A stretch of DNA of 64,000 nucleotides, taken from NCBI GenBank assembly GCA_004558115.1, contig SFDT01000004.1:3716-67715 (forward strand), in the 5' to 3' direction. Positions 52,063 through 60,825 of this stretch are shown here, in pieces. The first letter of the stretch is position 1. Each line of letters starts with the position of its first letter. The notes under the pieces are model-generated. The model was not told the DNA's origin and did not search any database. It saw only the letters and a list, made by a program, of their open reading frames with translations. A program made the position numbers and the translations under genes. The DNA is from Clostridiales bacterium (GTDB taxonomy: Bacteria > Bacillota > Clostridia > Oscillospirales > Oscillospiraceae).

Positions 52063-52887
52063 ATGAAAAAAACAGTCACCCTGGCGCTCACCATTTTGCT
52101 GGTGCTTGGACTGATGTCCGCCTGCGCCAATGACACACCGGCTCACAATGCCGAGAACGCGGAAAACACGGATCCTATCACGAATGCTGAAAATTTCAGC
52201 GATGAGATGAAAATCCCCTACGCCACCGACCTCTCTCCGGAGGACGGCGCGGATTCTGTGGAGCGGACGGGAGACCATGAGAACTCTCCCTACTTTGCCC
52301 ATCCGGACGTTTACAATCTGGAATCCACGGACACGCTGACGGTCCTCCACAATTTCAAGACCCAGCAGCAGACCAGCGAATGGGCCTGCGGCGTCACCTC
52401 GGCCCTGATGGTGCTGGAGTGGTACGGCAAGCTGGACGACTGGAACGAGGAGACGCTGGCGGCTTTGCGCCATTCTCTGGACGGCACGGAACTGGAGGGC
52501 TATCCCGGGACCACGCTGGACCAGGCCATGGATATTTTCGACGGTGTAGGCGGTTTCGATATGGTCACCACTCATGACCGCCCGGACGGCATCTGGATGG
52601 AGGACATCCAGGGCTGGCTGGCGGAGGGCAAGCCGGTCATGATCTGCTGGAACGACTGGGGCGGACACTGGCAGGTCATCGTGGGCTACGATACTATGGG
52701 CACGGAGGCGGAAAACGACGATGTGTTCCTGGTGGCGGACCCCTATGACACCACTGACCACAATCAGGACGGCTACGGCGTCTATCCGGCGGAGCGGCTG
52801 ATGTACAACTTCACGATGTATGATGCGTTCCCCGAAAGCGAAGGCGGCAGCGATATGCTGTTTATCGTGGCCAGCCCGGCGGAATAA
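52063..52887 (+). CDS. C39-like peptidase-fold lipoprotein
   Basis: A 274-aa protein. Signal peptide KKTVTLALTILLVLGLMSAC with the lipobox MSAC gives C21 as the anchor; an Asn/Glu-rich linker follows. The papain-like C39_2 core starts HNFKTQQQTSEWACGVTSA (nucleophile C in WACG), then GGHWQVIVGYD (catalytic His) and LVADPYDTTD (Asp). Such extracellular proteins may cleave peptides or act as adhesins. AAAAGGAGATCGACA precedes the ATG. Physiological substrate unknown. Confidence 0.85.
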   Translation: MKKTVTLALTILLVLGLMSACANDTPAHNAENAENTDPITNAENFSDEMKIPYATDLSPEDGADSVERTGDHENSPYFAHPDVYNLESTDTLTVLHNFKTQQQTSEWACGVTSALMVLEWYGKLDDWNEETLAALRHSLDGTELEGYPGTTLDQAMDIFDGVGGFDMVTTHDRPDGIWMEDIQGWLAEGKPVMICWNDWGGHWQVIVGYDTMGTEAENDDVFLVADPYDTTDHNQDGYGVYPAERLMYNFTMYDAFPESEGGSDMLFIVASPAE

Positions 52888-52890
52888 AGA

Positions 52891-52927
52891 AAAAAGAGCA
52901 GCCCGGAACACCGGGTTGCTCTTTTTC
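52891..52927. terminator. Bidirectional terminator
   Basis: 16-bp stem (52891-52906 with 52911-52926, one wobble), AACA loop, A-run and T-run, between convergent genes. Confidence 0.9.
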
Positions 52928-52949
52928 TGTATCAATGGATACGGTGATT

Positions 52950-53690
52950 TCAGTTCTGGCGGAAGCGGGCAAGGAAGTCCTTTGTCTCCTGCCGCTGGGG
53001 GTTGCCGAAGACCTCGGCGGGGCTGCCCTGCTCGCAGATGACGCCTTGGTTCATGTACACCACATGGTTGCTGACGTCCCGGGCAAAGGCCATCTCGTGG
53101 GTCACCACCAGCATGGTCATGCCCTCGCGGGCCAGCGTCCGCATGACCGTCAGCACCTCGCCCACCATTTCGGGGTCCAGAGCGGAGGTGGGCTCGTCGA
53201 ACAGCAGCACTTCCGGGTCCATGGCCAAGGCGCGGGCAATGGCCACACGCTGCTTCTGGCCGCCGGAGATCTGCCGTGGCTTGGCGTTGATGTAAGGGGC
53301 CATGCCCACCTTTTGCAGGTATTCCATGGCGTGGGCCCGAGCTTCTTCCTTCCCCTTTTTCAGGACCTTGATCTGGCCCACCATGCAGTTTTCCAGCACG
53401 GTCATGTTGTTGAACAGGTTGAAGGACTGGAACACCATGCCCACATGGGAGCGGTAGGCGGCGGCGTTGACCTTGGGGCCGGTGATTTCCGTTCCGTGGT
53501 ACAGGATCTCACCGGAGGAGGGCGTTTCCAGCAGGTTGATGCACCGCAGCAGGGTGGACTTGCCGGAGCCGGAGGCGCCGATGATGCTGGTCACGTCGCC
53601 CTTTTCCACGGTGAAGTCGATGTCCCGCAGGACCTCGTGGCTGCCGAAGGACTTGGACAGGTGATTGATTTGCAGGATGGTCTCAGACAT
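52950..53690 (-). CDS. Amino-acid ABC transporter ATPase (polar amino-acid type)
   Basis: A 246-aa ATPase. Walker [16 protein letters not shown], signature [15 protein letters not shown], Walker [15 protein letters not shown], and the switch histidine in [13 protein letters not shown]. The long [11 protein letters not shown] form is typical of the GlnQ/HisP/ArtP group. It overlaps the permease gene by 8 nt. As third gene of the riboswitch operon it is probably the lysine-uptake ATPase. Confidence 0.94.
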   Translation of the reverse strand: MSETILQINHLSKSFGSHEVLRDIDFTVEKGDVTSIIGASGSGKSTLLRCINLLETPSSGEILYHGTEITGPKVNAAAYRSHVGMVFQSFNLFNNMTVLENCMVGQIKVLKKGKEEARAHAMEYLQKVGMAPYINAKPRQISGGQKQRVAIARALAMDPEVLLFDEPTSALDPEMVGEVLTVMRTLAREGMTMLVVTHEMAFARDVSNHVVYMNQGVICEQGSPAEVFGNPQRQETKDFLARFRQN

Positions 53691-54570
53691 GGCCCACACC
53701 TCCGTTCGTCTTGTGTTCCAGGCTTCGCTCATCGTAGGGGCTGCCCTGGCCGGGGTAGTTGTACATGCCGGTGGTGTGGGCCAAGGTGTCGGTGGTGGCC
53801 AGGTCATAGCTGTCGGAGCCGTCCATCTTCTTCTCCCACCAGCGCAGCAGCTTGGCACAGACCAGGGTCATGGTCAGGTAGATGACCATGGTGATGGTGG
53901 CGGACTCAAAGTAGGTGTACAGTGCGCCGGCCACGCCCTTGTGGACGAAGAACAACTCCACCACACTGATGACGGACAGCACGCAGGTATCCTTAATGTT
54001 GATGATCAGGTTGTTGCCGATCTGGGGCATGATGTTTCGCAGGGTCTGGGGCAGGATGACGGACATCATGGTCTGCACGTGGGTCATGCCGATGGCCTTG
54101 GCGCCCTCGGTCTGGCCGGGGTCCACGGACAGAATGCCGCCCCGGACTGTCTCCGCCATGTAAGCGCCGGTGTTGATGGAGACGATGAAAAAGGCGGCGA
54201 ACATGGTGCCCATGTAGATGTTGAACATCTGGGCCGCACCGTAGTAGATAAACACGGCCTGGATCATCATGGGGGTGCCGCGGAAGACCTCCACATAGAT
54301 CCGCAGAAGAGCCTGGAAGAACCGTATCACGAAACGCTTTGCGGGGTTGTCCTTTTTGGAGACGGGGATGGTCTGCACGATGCCCGCGCCCAAGCCAATG
54401 ACGCAGCCGATGGCAGTGGAGATGATGGCGATCAGCAGGGTGTTGCCGGCGCCCTCCAGGTAGGAGGGACCGTACTTGCCGATCAGATAAAGGATACGCT
54501 CCCAGAAAGACATGCTGCCCACGGAGGTGCCCACAAGCTGGGTGATGGCGTCTTGGACGGATGCCCACAT
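53683..54570 (-). CDS. Amino-acid ABC transporter permease
   Basis: A 295-aa His/Glu/Gln/Arg-type permease. Core helices start near residue 30; [21 protein letters not shown] is the family's first cytoplasmic motif and [31 protein letters not shown] the EAA loop. The long polar C-terminal tail (about 248-295) is unusual. Only one permease gene is present, so it probably forms a homodimer. An intercistronic hairpin separates it from the binding protein. Confidence 0.93.
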   Translation of the reverse strand: MWASVQDAITQLVGTSVGSMSFWERILYLIGKYGPSYLEGAGNTLLIAIISTAIGCVIGLGAGIVQTIPVSKKDNPAKRFVIRFFQALLRIYVEVFRGTPMMIQAVFIYYGAAQMFNIYMGTMFAAFFIVSINTGAYMAETVRGGILSVDPGQTEGAKAIGMTHVQTMMSVILPQTLRNIMPQIGNNLIINIKDTCVLSVISVVELFFVHKGVAGALYTYFESATITMVIYLTMTLVCAKLLRWWEKKMDGSDSYDLATTDTLAHTTGMYNYPGQGSPYDERSLEHKTNGGVGHV

Positions 54571-54604
54571 AGAGGCTCAGCTCCTTTTCTTAAAATATGG
54601 GATG

Positions 54605-54637
54605 ACCGCGAAGGACGGCAGAACCGTCCCCCGCGGT
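54605..54637 (-). other. Intercistronic hairpin between binding-protein and permease genes
   Basis: Two stacked stems (ACCGCG with CGCGGT and GGACGG with CCGTCC). It may protect the upstream mRNA end and raise binding-protein yield over the membrane parts. Confidence 0.5.
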
Positions 54638-54657
54638 GAGAGGGTGCGAAATCAAGT

Positions 54658-55521
54658 TTACTCGCTGAGGGGCTGAACGGAGATGGCCTCGTTCATCATG
54701 TTGGTGTAGTCCTCCTCGGTGAGGGTGGCCAGCACGCCGTTGATGGCGTCCAACAGCTCGGTGCTGCCCTTCTGAACGGAGATACCGATGTTGATGTCCT
54801 CGTCGGAAACCTCAAAGGCACCGTCCGTGCCGGTGAAGTCCAGCAGCTTCAGACCGGGGTTGGCGGCCACGGCGGCCAGACCGGTGGGCTGGTCGGTGAC
54901 GATGTAATCCACACGGCCGGAAGTCAGAGCCACGATCATAGCGGGAGCGGACTCCTGACCGGGCAGGATGTTGGCGTCAGGGATCTGGGGCAGGCAGTTG
55001 TCATACCAGATGGTGTTCAGCTGGCTGGTGCAGGTGCCGCCAGCCAGGTCGGCCACGGAGGCGGCATCGGCATAGGCGCCGTCCTCAGCCACCACGGTGA
55101 CGATGGTGGCATAATAGTAGGGATCGGAGAAATCAACCATTTCCAGACGGTCGGAGGTAATGGACTGGCCGCAGATGCCGGCGTCCACGGTGCCGGACTG
55201 GATGGCGGGAATGATGGACTCCCAGTCGCTCTTGACGATCTCCAGGTTCCAGCCCAGCTGTTCGCAGATGTACTTGGCCATCATCACGTCGTAGCCGTAA
55301 GCATAGTCAGAGGAGCCGGAGATGGGCACAGCGCCGTTGGAGTCATCGGACTGGGTCCAGTTATAGGGAGCGTAAGCACACTCCATCGCCACCCGCAGAG
55401 TGCGGGTCTCGGACGCGGCAGGAGCCTCGCTTTGGGCGGGCGCTGCTTCCTTCTTGGAGCCGCAGGCGGCCAGGGAGAGGGTCATGGCCAGGGCCATGAG
55501 CAGGGACAAAAACTTCTTCAT
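54658..55521 (-). CDS. Amino-acid ABC transporter substrate-binding lipoprotein, probably for lysine
   Basis: A 287-aa SBP_bac_3 protein. Signal peptide with lipobox SLAAC; after a short linker RTLRVAMECAYAPYNWTQ begins the mature fold; YGYDVMMAKYICEQLGWNLEIVKSDWESIIPAIQSGTVDAGICG and SDPYYYATIVTVV are typical. It is the first cistron after a lysine riboswitch, which points to lysine as the substrate. ATG 55521 follows AGAAAGGTGAATATC. Confidence 0.93.
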   Translation of the reverse strand: MKKFLSLLMALAMTLSLAACGSKKEAAPAQSEAPAASETRTLRVAMECAYAPYNWTQSDDSNGAVPISGSSDYAYGYDVMMAKYICEQLGWNLEIVKSDWESIIPAIQSGTVDAGICGQSITSDRLEMVDFSDPYYYATIVTVVAEDGAYADAASVADLAGGTCTSQLNTIWYDNCLPQIPDANILPGQESAPAMIVALTSGRVDYIVTDQPTGLAAVAANPGLKLLDFTGTDGAFEVSDEDINIGISVQKGSTELLDAINGVLATLTEEDYTNMMNEAISVQPLSE

Positions 55522-55577
55522 GATATTCACCTTTCTGATCTGTTGTTTTGCGGCGCGTACAGCCCCGCGCCGCCGGG

Positions 55578-55610
55578 ACAAAAATTGGACCGCTTTGTCA
55601 AGCGGTCCAT
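55578..55610 (-). terminator. Riboswitch expression-platform terminator
   Basis: Stem TGGACCGCTT (minus strand, 55600-55609) / AAGCGGTCCA (55586-55595), 4-nt loop, then ATTTTTG. It lies between the aptamer and the binding-protein gene and is the likely off-state. Confidence 0.85.
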
Positions 55611-55654
55611 GGAATATACGGAAAAGGGCCCGCAGGGGGCATTCCGAACAGCCA

Positions 55655-55825
55655 TTGATAGCGCTTCACAAAAAACTCTGTGACAGTCCGGCAGATATTT
55701 TCTGCCGGCCCAGCATGGAACAGCCAGGCCGCGTTCCCACGCTTCGGCGGTGTTCCCTTTCGCTCCCCGGCGGCTGCCTGTCCTTGCCGGAGCGGTACTG
55801 ATGAACCCCGCGCCTCTATCTCAGC
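55655..55825 (-). promoter_or_regulatory. Lysine riboswitch (L-box) aptamer
   Basis: On the minus strand the conserved L-box core appears in order: GAGATAGAGGCGCG, ATCAGTA, GAAAGGGAACACCGCCGAAG, GGCCTGGCTG, CTGGGCCGGC..., ACTGTCAC and finally GCGCTATC. GATAG (55816-55820) pairs with CTATC (55657-55661) to form P1. Internal hairpins with 4-8 bp arms fill the loops (one is CCGGCAGA/TCTGCCGG). The aptamer controls the downstream terminator, so lysine should reduce expression of the transporter. Confidence 0.9.
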
Positions 55826-55842
55826 GATTCAATTTTGAGGAC

Positions 55843-55871
55843 ATCCTATCACTCCCGGCGGACACTGTCAA
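55843..55871 (-). promoter_or_regulatory. Promoter of the lysine-riboswitch operon
   Basis: Minus-strand TTGACA (55866-55871) and TAGGAT (55843-55848), 17-nt spacing; the transcript starts about 12 nt before the aptamer. Confidence 0.65.
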
Positions 55872-56010
55872 CCGCATTTCCCGGAAAAGCGGTAATTTTT
55901 GTGGAAATCGCAGAGAAGGTTTCCGGGTAAAGGAGAATCGTTTATGATATAGTAATGATATGGGCTTGGTAAACGATTGACATAACAACAAAAAGTGAGG
56001 GATGCAAACG

Positions 56011-56535
56011 ATGGAGCTGTTCATTCTGGACTGGATCCAGGCACATCTGCGCTGCGGCTTTCTGGACGCGGTGCTGCCCATCATCAGCTGGACCGCCAAC
56101 CACGGCGAGCTCTGGATCTTGCTGGCGCTGGTCCTGGTGCTGCGGAAAAGCAGCCGTCGCCAGGGGTGGACCGTGGCGTTGGCCCTGGTGCTGGACCTGG
56201 TCTGCTGCAATTTGCTTTTAAAGCCCCTCATTGGCCGTGTGCGGCCCTTTGCCGTGAATCCGGCGGTGGAGCTGCTTGTTTCGCCGCCGCTGGACGCCTC
56301 CTTTCCCTCCGGCCACACGGCGGCGTCCTTCGCGGCGGTGTTCGCCCTGCGGGGGAGCGGCAGTCCCCTGTGGAAGCCCGCTCTGGCGGTGGCGGTCCTG
56401 ATCGCCTCCTCCCGGCTGTACCTGTATGTCCACTGGCCCAGCGACGTACTGGGCGGGGCGCTGCTGGGAGCGTTCCTGGGCTGGGCCGCCGCCCGGGCAT
56501 CGGACCAGGTATCTGCCGGGCTGGAAAAGAAGTGA
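56011..56535 (+). CDS. PAP2-family phosphatase
   Basis: A 174-aa membrane protein. The three phosphatase motifs are KPLIGRVRP, SFPSGHTAASF and SRLYLYVHWPSDVLGG, with catalytic His in the second and third. Members dephosphorylate undecaprenyl diphosphate, phosphatidate or similar lipids at the outer membrane face. ATG 56011 lies 9 nt after GTGAGGG; ATG 56002 is in frame but abuts that box. Confidence 0.92.
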   Translation: MELFILDWIQAHLRCGFLDAVLPIISWTANHGELWILLALVLVLRKSSRRQGWTVALALVLDLVCCNLLLKPLIGRVRPFAVNPAVELLVSPPLDASFPSGHTAASFAAVFALRGSGSPLWKPALAVAVLIASSRLYLYVHWPSDVLGGALLGAFLGWAAARASDQVSAGLEKK

Positions 56536-56537
56536 AA

Positions 56538-56563
56538 CGGCAGGAGGGGGACCCCTCCTGCCG
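56538..56563. terminator. Hairpin between convergent genes, weak T-run
   Basis: Stem CGGCAGGAGGG / CCCTCCTGCCG around a short loop, followed by CTTTCG; moderately convincing terminator. Confidence 0.6.
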
Positions 56564-56569
56564 CTTTCG

Positions 56570-57013
56570 TCATTTGCTCCAGTGCTTCAGCTTCGGCAGG
56601 GCGGCGGTAAAGTAGGCCCGGGCCTGCTCCGGCGGGAACTGATCGCCGGACATGTGGTCCACCAGAAATTCCAACAGTTGCTCCATGCTCCCGTAGGTGA
56701 ATTTCCCGTCGGCGTAGCACCACTTGCAGTACTCCTCGTTGAAGCTGCCGTCTGGCTCCCGGCTGAGTTGTCCGTCGTCAGTGAGGGACATGCCGCAGCA
56801 CTGGCAGACCAGCTGCCGTGGACTGCCCAACAGCGTATTGATGGAAACGCCGAACAGAGCCGAGAGGCGCCGCAGCGTATCGGTGTTGGGCAGCGTTTCG
56901 CCGTTTTCCCAGCGGGAAACGGCCTGCCGGGTGACAAACAGGCGCTCCGCCAGCTCCTCCTGCGTCAGACCGTGCTGGTCCCGCAGGGATCTCAAAACCT
57001 CACAAGTCTCCAT
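56570..57013 (-). CDS. Xre-family HTH protein with zinc-ribbon domain
   Basis: A 147-aa protein. Residues 5-62 are an Xre HTH (LRDQHGLTQEELAERLFVTRQAVSRWENG...). Residues 68-105 hold CQCCGMSLTDDG and YCKWCYADGKF, the cysteine pairs of the putative zinc-ribbon-2 domain. Combining both in one chain is known in Firmicutes. It is probably a repressor or metal/oxidation-responsive regulator; targets unknown. No operon partner. Confidence 0.9.
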   Translation of the reverse strand: METCEVLRSLRDQHGLTQEELAERLFVTRQAVSRWENGETLPNTDTLRRLSALFGVSINTLLGSPRQLVCQCCGMSLTDDGQLSREPDGSFNEEYCKWCYADGKFTYGSMEQLLEFLVDHMSGDQFPPEQARAYFTAALPKLKHWSK

Positions 57014-57200
57014 ATCCGCATCCCCCTAAATCGTTGATATGGCCATGATAGCAGAAACCGGACCGGCAGGCAAGCAACCGGCTGTTGCGCCCTGCTTTCA
57101 TGAGGCATCATGCCATACCGCAAAACCGTTCCGGCGGAGGCGGCCGGATAATCACCGGAGTGTTTTCCGCCAACGCAAAGGGACCCGGTTCATCCAAATC

Positions 57201-57229
57201 TTGCGGAACGTGTAAATTTGGAGTATACT
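57201..57229 (+). promoter_or_regulatory. Putative polA promoter
   Basis: TTGCGG (57201-57206) and TATACT (57224-57229), 17-nt spacing, about 43 nt before the start codon. The rest of the gap 57014-57200 shows nothing I can support. Confidence 0.6.
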
Positions 57230-57271
57230 ATTTTATCTATAGAAATCTCACCCCGCCAGGAGGAACAACCC

Positions 57272-59920
57272 ATGAAACTCATGGTCATTGACGGCAATTC
57301 CATTATCAACCGGGCCTACTACGGCATCCGCCCTCTTACCACCCGGGACGGGCTGTACACCCACGCCGTGTTCGGCTTTCTCACCACGCTGCTGCGGCTG
57401 AAAAGCGAGGAGGAACCGGACGCCCTGTGCGTCACCTTCGACGTCCACGCCCCAACCTTCCGCCATGAGGCATCGGAGGCCTATAAGGCCACCCGGAAGG
57501 GGATGCCGGAGGAGCTGCGGATGCAGATGCCGGTCTTGAAAGAGGTGCTGGACAGCCTGAACATCCCCCGCTATGAGCTGGCGGGCTGGGAGGCCGACGA
57601 CCTCATCGGCACCATTTCCCGCAAGTGCGAATCCGCCGGGTGGGAGTGCGTGGTGGTGACGGGAGACAAGGACTCCCTCCAGCTCATCACAGACCATACG
57701 AAGGTGAAGCTGGTGTCCACCCGCATGGGCCAGACCACCACGAAGGATATGGACGAGGCTGCTTTCCGGGAGCAGTACGGCTTCGCCCCCATCCACATGA
57801 TCGATCTGAAGGCCCTCATGGGCGATACCTCCGACAATATCCCCGGCGTCCCGGGCATCGGCGAAAAGACCGCCATGGCCCTGGTGCAGAAATACGGCAG
57901 CATCGATGCCCTTTACGCGAACATGCCGGATGTGGAGGCCAAGCCCGCCGCCCTGCGGAAGCTCCAGGAGGGGGAGGCCAGCGCCCGCCAGTCCTACTGG
58001 CTGGCCACCATTGTCACGGACGCGCCTCTGGACTTCCGTCCGGAGGACAACCTGGTGCGCGCCCCCGGCCCGGAGGCCTACGGCGTGTTTTTGAAGCTGG
58101 AATTTACAAAGCTCATCGACAAGTTCGGCCTGACCCCCAGCGAAGCCCCGGCAGCGGCGGCTCCGGAGGAGACGAACGTTACCGTGGAGCAGGTGACAGA
58201 CCCGGCGCGGGCGGCGGAGCTGCTGGAGCTGTGGCGGAAAGCGGACCATGTGTCCGTCCTGGCCCTGCCGGACCTCACCGGTGTGGTGGCGGTCTGCGAC
58301 AGCGAGGGCGGCACCCTGACGGCGGAGCTGTTTTTTGAAAAGTACCAGGGGGACTGGAACGGCCTTTTGAACGCGTTGTTCTCCGTCGACATCCCCAAGG
58401 TGTCCCACAATGTGAAGGACCTGACCCGGCGGCTGCTGGAGGGCGGCCTCCGGGCGGAGGGCTTTATCTTTGACACGGCTCTGGCCGCCTATCTGCTGGA
58501 TGCCACGGCAGGCAGCTACGACCTGGGGCGGCTGTTCGTGACGTATTACAATACGGAGCTGCCCAAGCCCGTTCACCTGGAGCCGGACGCATTCTCTTTG
58601 CTGGGGGACAGTGCCGCGGCGGAGGTCGCCTTTGACAGCTATACCACGGCGGTGGACTGTCTGTATCATACGCTGCTGCCCCGGCTGGAGGAAAAGCACC
58701 TTCTGGAGCTGTTTGCCGCGGCGGAGCTGCCCCTTTGCCAGGTGCTGGCGGAAATGGAGCTGGCGGGCTGCCGGGTGGACGCCCGGGCCCTGGCGGATTT
58801 CGGCGATGCTCTGACGGAGCGTATCGCGGAGCGAGAAAAAGCCATTTACGACATGGCGGGGGAGACCTTCAACATCAACTCTCCCAAGCAGCTGGGGGAG
58901 ATCCTGTTCGGCAAGCTGGGCCTGCCCCACGGCAAAAAGACCAAGACCGGCTGGTCCACCAACGCCGACGTGCTGGAAAAGCTCCGCTACGAGGCGCCCA
59001 TCGTGGACGCCGTGCTGGAGTACCGCCAGTACGCCAAGCTGAAATCCACCTACGCCGACGGACTTTTGAAGGCCATCGACCCTGACGGCCGCATCCGCAC
59101 CAGCTTCCAGATGACGGTGACGGCCACAGGCCGCCTTTCCTCCACGGAGCCGAACCTGCAGAATATCCCCACCCGCACGGACCTGGGCAGCGAGATACGC
59201 CGCATGTTCGTGCCGGACGAGGGCTGCGTCCTGGTGGACGCGGACTACTCCCAGATCGAGCTGCGCCTCCTGGCCCACATCTCCGGGGACGAGGCTATGC
59301 GGACGGCCTTCCGCTCCGGCGGCGATATCCATACCGCCACGGCGGCCCAGGTGTTCCATGTGGCCCCGGCGGACGTGACGCCGGAGATGCGCCGCAGCGC
59401 CAAGGCGGTGAATTTCGGCATCGTATATGGCATCTCCGCCTTTTCCCTCAGCCAGGACATCGGTGTCACCGTAGCGGAGGCCAAGGCGTATATGGAGGCG
59501 TATTTCGCCACGTTCCCCGGTGTGCGCAGCTATATGGACGCCGTGGTGGAAAAGGCCAGGGAGACGGGATATGTGGAGACCATTTTCCACCGGCGCCGGA
59601 ACCTGCCGGAACTGACCTCCTCCAACCACAACCTCCGCGCCTTTGGCGAGCGGGTGGCGCTGAACATGCCCATCCAGGGCACGGCGGCGGACATCATGAA
59701 GCTGGCCATGGTGGCGGCCCACAAACGGCTGAAAGCAGAACTGCCGGAGGCCCGGCTGGTGCTCCAGGTCCACGATGAGCTCATCGTGGAGTGCCCGGAG
59801 GCCCAGGCGGCCACTGCCGCCCGGCTGCTGGAGGAGGAGATGGAGCACGTGGTGGAGCTGTCCGTTCCCCTGACCGCCGAGGCCCACTGGGGCAAAAACT
59901 GGCTGGAGGCCAAGGGATGA
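57272..59920 (+). CDS. polA: DNA polymerase I
   Basis: An 882-aa family A polymerase. Residues 1-290 are the 5'-3' exonuclease (VIDGNSIINRAYYG, VTGDKDSLQLI, GDTSDNIPGVPGIGEKTA); about 300-470 is a 3'-5' exonuclease-like domain lacking the DxE motif (LALPDLTG in its place), so proofreading is probably absent, as in Bacillus and Thermus enzymes. The polymerase half has DYSQIELRLLAHIS (motif A), RRSAKAVNFGIVYG (motif B) and LQVHDELIVE (motif C). AGGAGGAACAACCC precedes ATG 57272. The stop overlaps the next start (ATGA). Confidence 0.97.
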   Translation: MKLMVIDGNSIINRAYYGIRPLTTRDGLYTHAVFGFLTTLLRLKSEEEPDALCVTFDVHAPTFRHEASEAYKATRKGMPEELRMQMPVLKEVLDSLNIPRYELAGWEADDLIGTISRKCESAGWECVVVTGDKDSLQLITDHTKVKLVSTRMGQTTTKDMDEAAFREQYGFAPIHMIDLKALMGDTSDNIPGVPGIGEKTAMALVQKYGSIDALYANMPDVEAKPAALRKLQEGEASARQSYWLATIVTDAPLDFRPEDNLVRAPGPEAYGVFLKLEFTKLIDKFGLTPSEAPAAAAPEETNVTVEQVTDPARAAELLELWRKADHVSVLALPDLTGVVAVCDSEGGTLTAELFFEKYQGDWNGLLNALFSVDIPKVSHNVKDLTRRLLEGGLRAEGFIFDTALAAYLLDATAGSYDLGRLFVTYYNTELPKPVHLEPDAFSLLGDSAAAEVAFDSYTTAVDCLYHTLLPRLEEKHLLELFAAAELPLCQVLAEMELAGCRVDARALADFGDALTERIAEREKAIYDMAGETFNINSPKQLGEILFGKLGLPHGKKTKTGWSTNADVLEKLRYEAPIVDAVLEYRQYAKLKSTYADGLLKAIDPDGRIRTSFQMTVTATGRLSSTEPNLQNIPTRTDLGSEIRRMFVPDEGCVLVDADYSQIELRLLAHISGDEAMRTAFRSGGDIHTATAAQVFHVAPADVTPEMRRSAKAVNFGIVYGISAFSLSQDIGVTVAEAKAYMEAYFATFPGVRSYMDAVVEKARETGYVETIFHRRRNLPELTSSNHNLRAFGERVALNMPIQGTAADIMKLAMVAAHKRLKAELPEARLVLQVHDELIVECPEAQAATAARLLEEEMEHVVELSVPLTAEAHWGKNWLEAKG

Positions 59921-60825
59921 GACTTTCGATACTGCTGCTGGGCGTTCTGTGCGGCTCGCTGTCCGCTGTGTTCGTCCGGTGGTCCACGGCGCCGTCATTG
60001 GTGCTGGCGCTGTACCGCATGGCCTTTTCCGTGGTGCTGGTGGCCCCGGCGGCCTGGCGCCGCCGGAAGGAGCTGGCGGCCCTTTCAGGACGGGCGCGGT
60101 TGCTGTGCCTGGCCAGTGGTGGGGCGCTGGGGCTGCATTTCGCCACATTTTTTCAGGCGGTGAAAACCACCTCCATCGCATCTGCCGCGGTACTGGTGGA
60201 CATGGAGGTGCTGTTCGTGGCCCTGGCCACAGTGGCGGTCTTCCGAAAGAAGCTGCCTTTCACGGCGTGGCTTGCCATGGCCCTGGCCTTTGGCGGAGCG
60301 GTGGTCATGGCCCTGGCGGACTCCGGCGGAGGAAACAATGCCCTGAGCGGTGATCTTCTGGCGGTGCTGTCCGCCATGCTCATCGGTATCTACACGCTGA
60401 TCGGCTCCGTGTGCCGCAGGACCATGACCACCACCGCCTATACCTGCCTGGTGTACACGGCGGCTCTGGGGACTCTGCTGGCGCTGGCCCTGGCCAGTGG
60501 GACGCCGCTGACAGGCTATGGAGCGGAAAATCTGGCCACCGCTTTGGCCATGGCGGTATTCTGCACCCTGCTGGGCCACAGCGTGTTCAGCTGGGCGCTG
60601 AAATATTTTCCGCCCTCTTTCGTCTCCACCGCCCGGCTGATGGATTGTGTGTTTTCCGCTGTCTGGGGCGCGCTGCTGTTTTCGGAGCTGCCGGCCATGC
60701 AGGCGCTGCTCGGCGGCGTGGCTGTGATTGCAGGCGTCGTGCTGTACACCAAAAGTGAGACGCGGAGTGGAAAAGGGGAGAGTGAGCCATGCGGGTCATC
60801 CGGGAATACTGGCAGTGCGCGGTGA
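59917..60825 (+). CDS. EamA/DMT-family transporter
   Basis: A 302-aa protein with ten predicted helices in two EamA repeats. The first repeat contains VRWSTAPSLVLALYRMAFSVVLV, the second CTLLGHSVFSWALKYFPPSFVSTARLMDCVFSAVWGALLF. DMT carriers export metabolites or drugs; the substrate is unknown. The start overlaps the polA stop by 4 nt and its end overlaps the next gene by 37 nt. Confidence 0.9.
   Translation: MRLSILLLGVLCGSLSAVFVRWSTAPSLVLALYRMAFSVVLVAPAAWRRRKELAALSGRARLLCLASGGALGLHFATFFQAVKTTSIASAAVLVDMEVLFVALATVAVFRKKLPFTAWLAMALAFGGAVVMALADSGGGNNALSGDLLAVLSAMLIGIYTLIGSVCRRTMTTTAYTCLVYTAALGTLLALALASGTPLTGYGAENLATALAMAVFCTLLGHSVFSWALKYFPPSFVSTARLMDCVFSAVWGALLFSELPAMQALLGGVAVIAGVVLYTKSETRSGKGESEPCGSSGNTGSAR

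Noticed and set aside
55729..55743. T-box-like sequence AGCGTGGGAACGCGG on the minus strand
   Set aside because: It has partial similarity to the T-box sequence, but it lies inside a better-supported lysine riboswitch and forms a GNRA-type hairpin there.
57248..60181. 977-codon minus-strand frame opposite polA and the EamA gene
   Set aside because: polA and its neighbour are certain; this frame is antisense and shows no domain.
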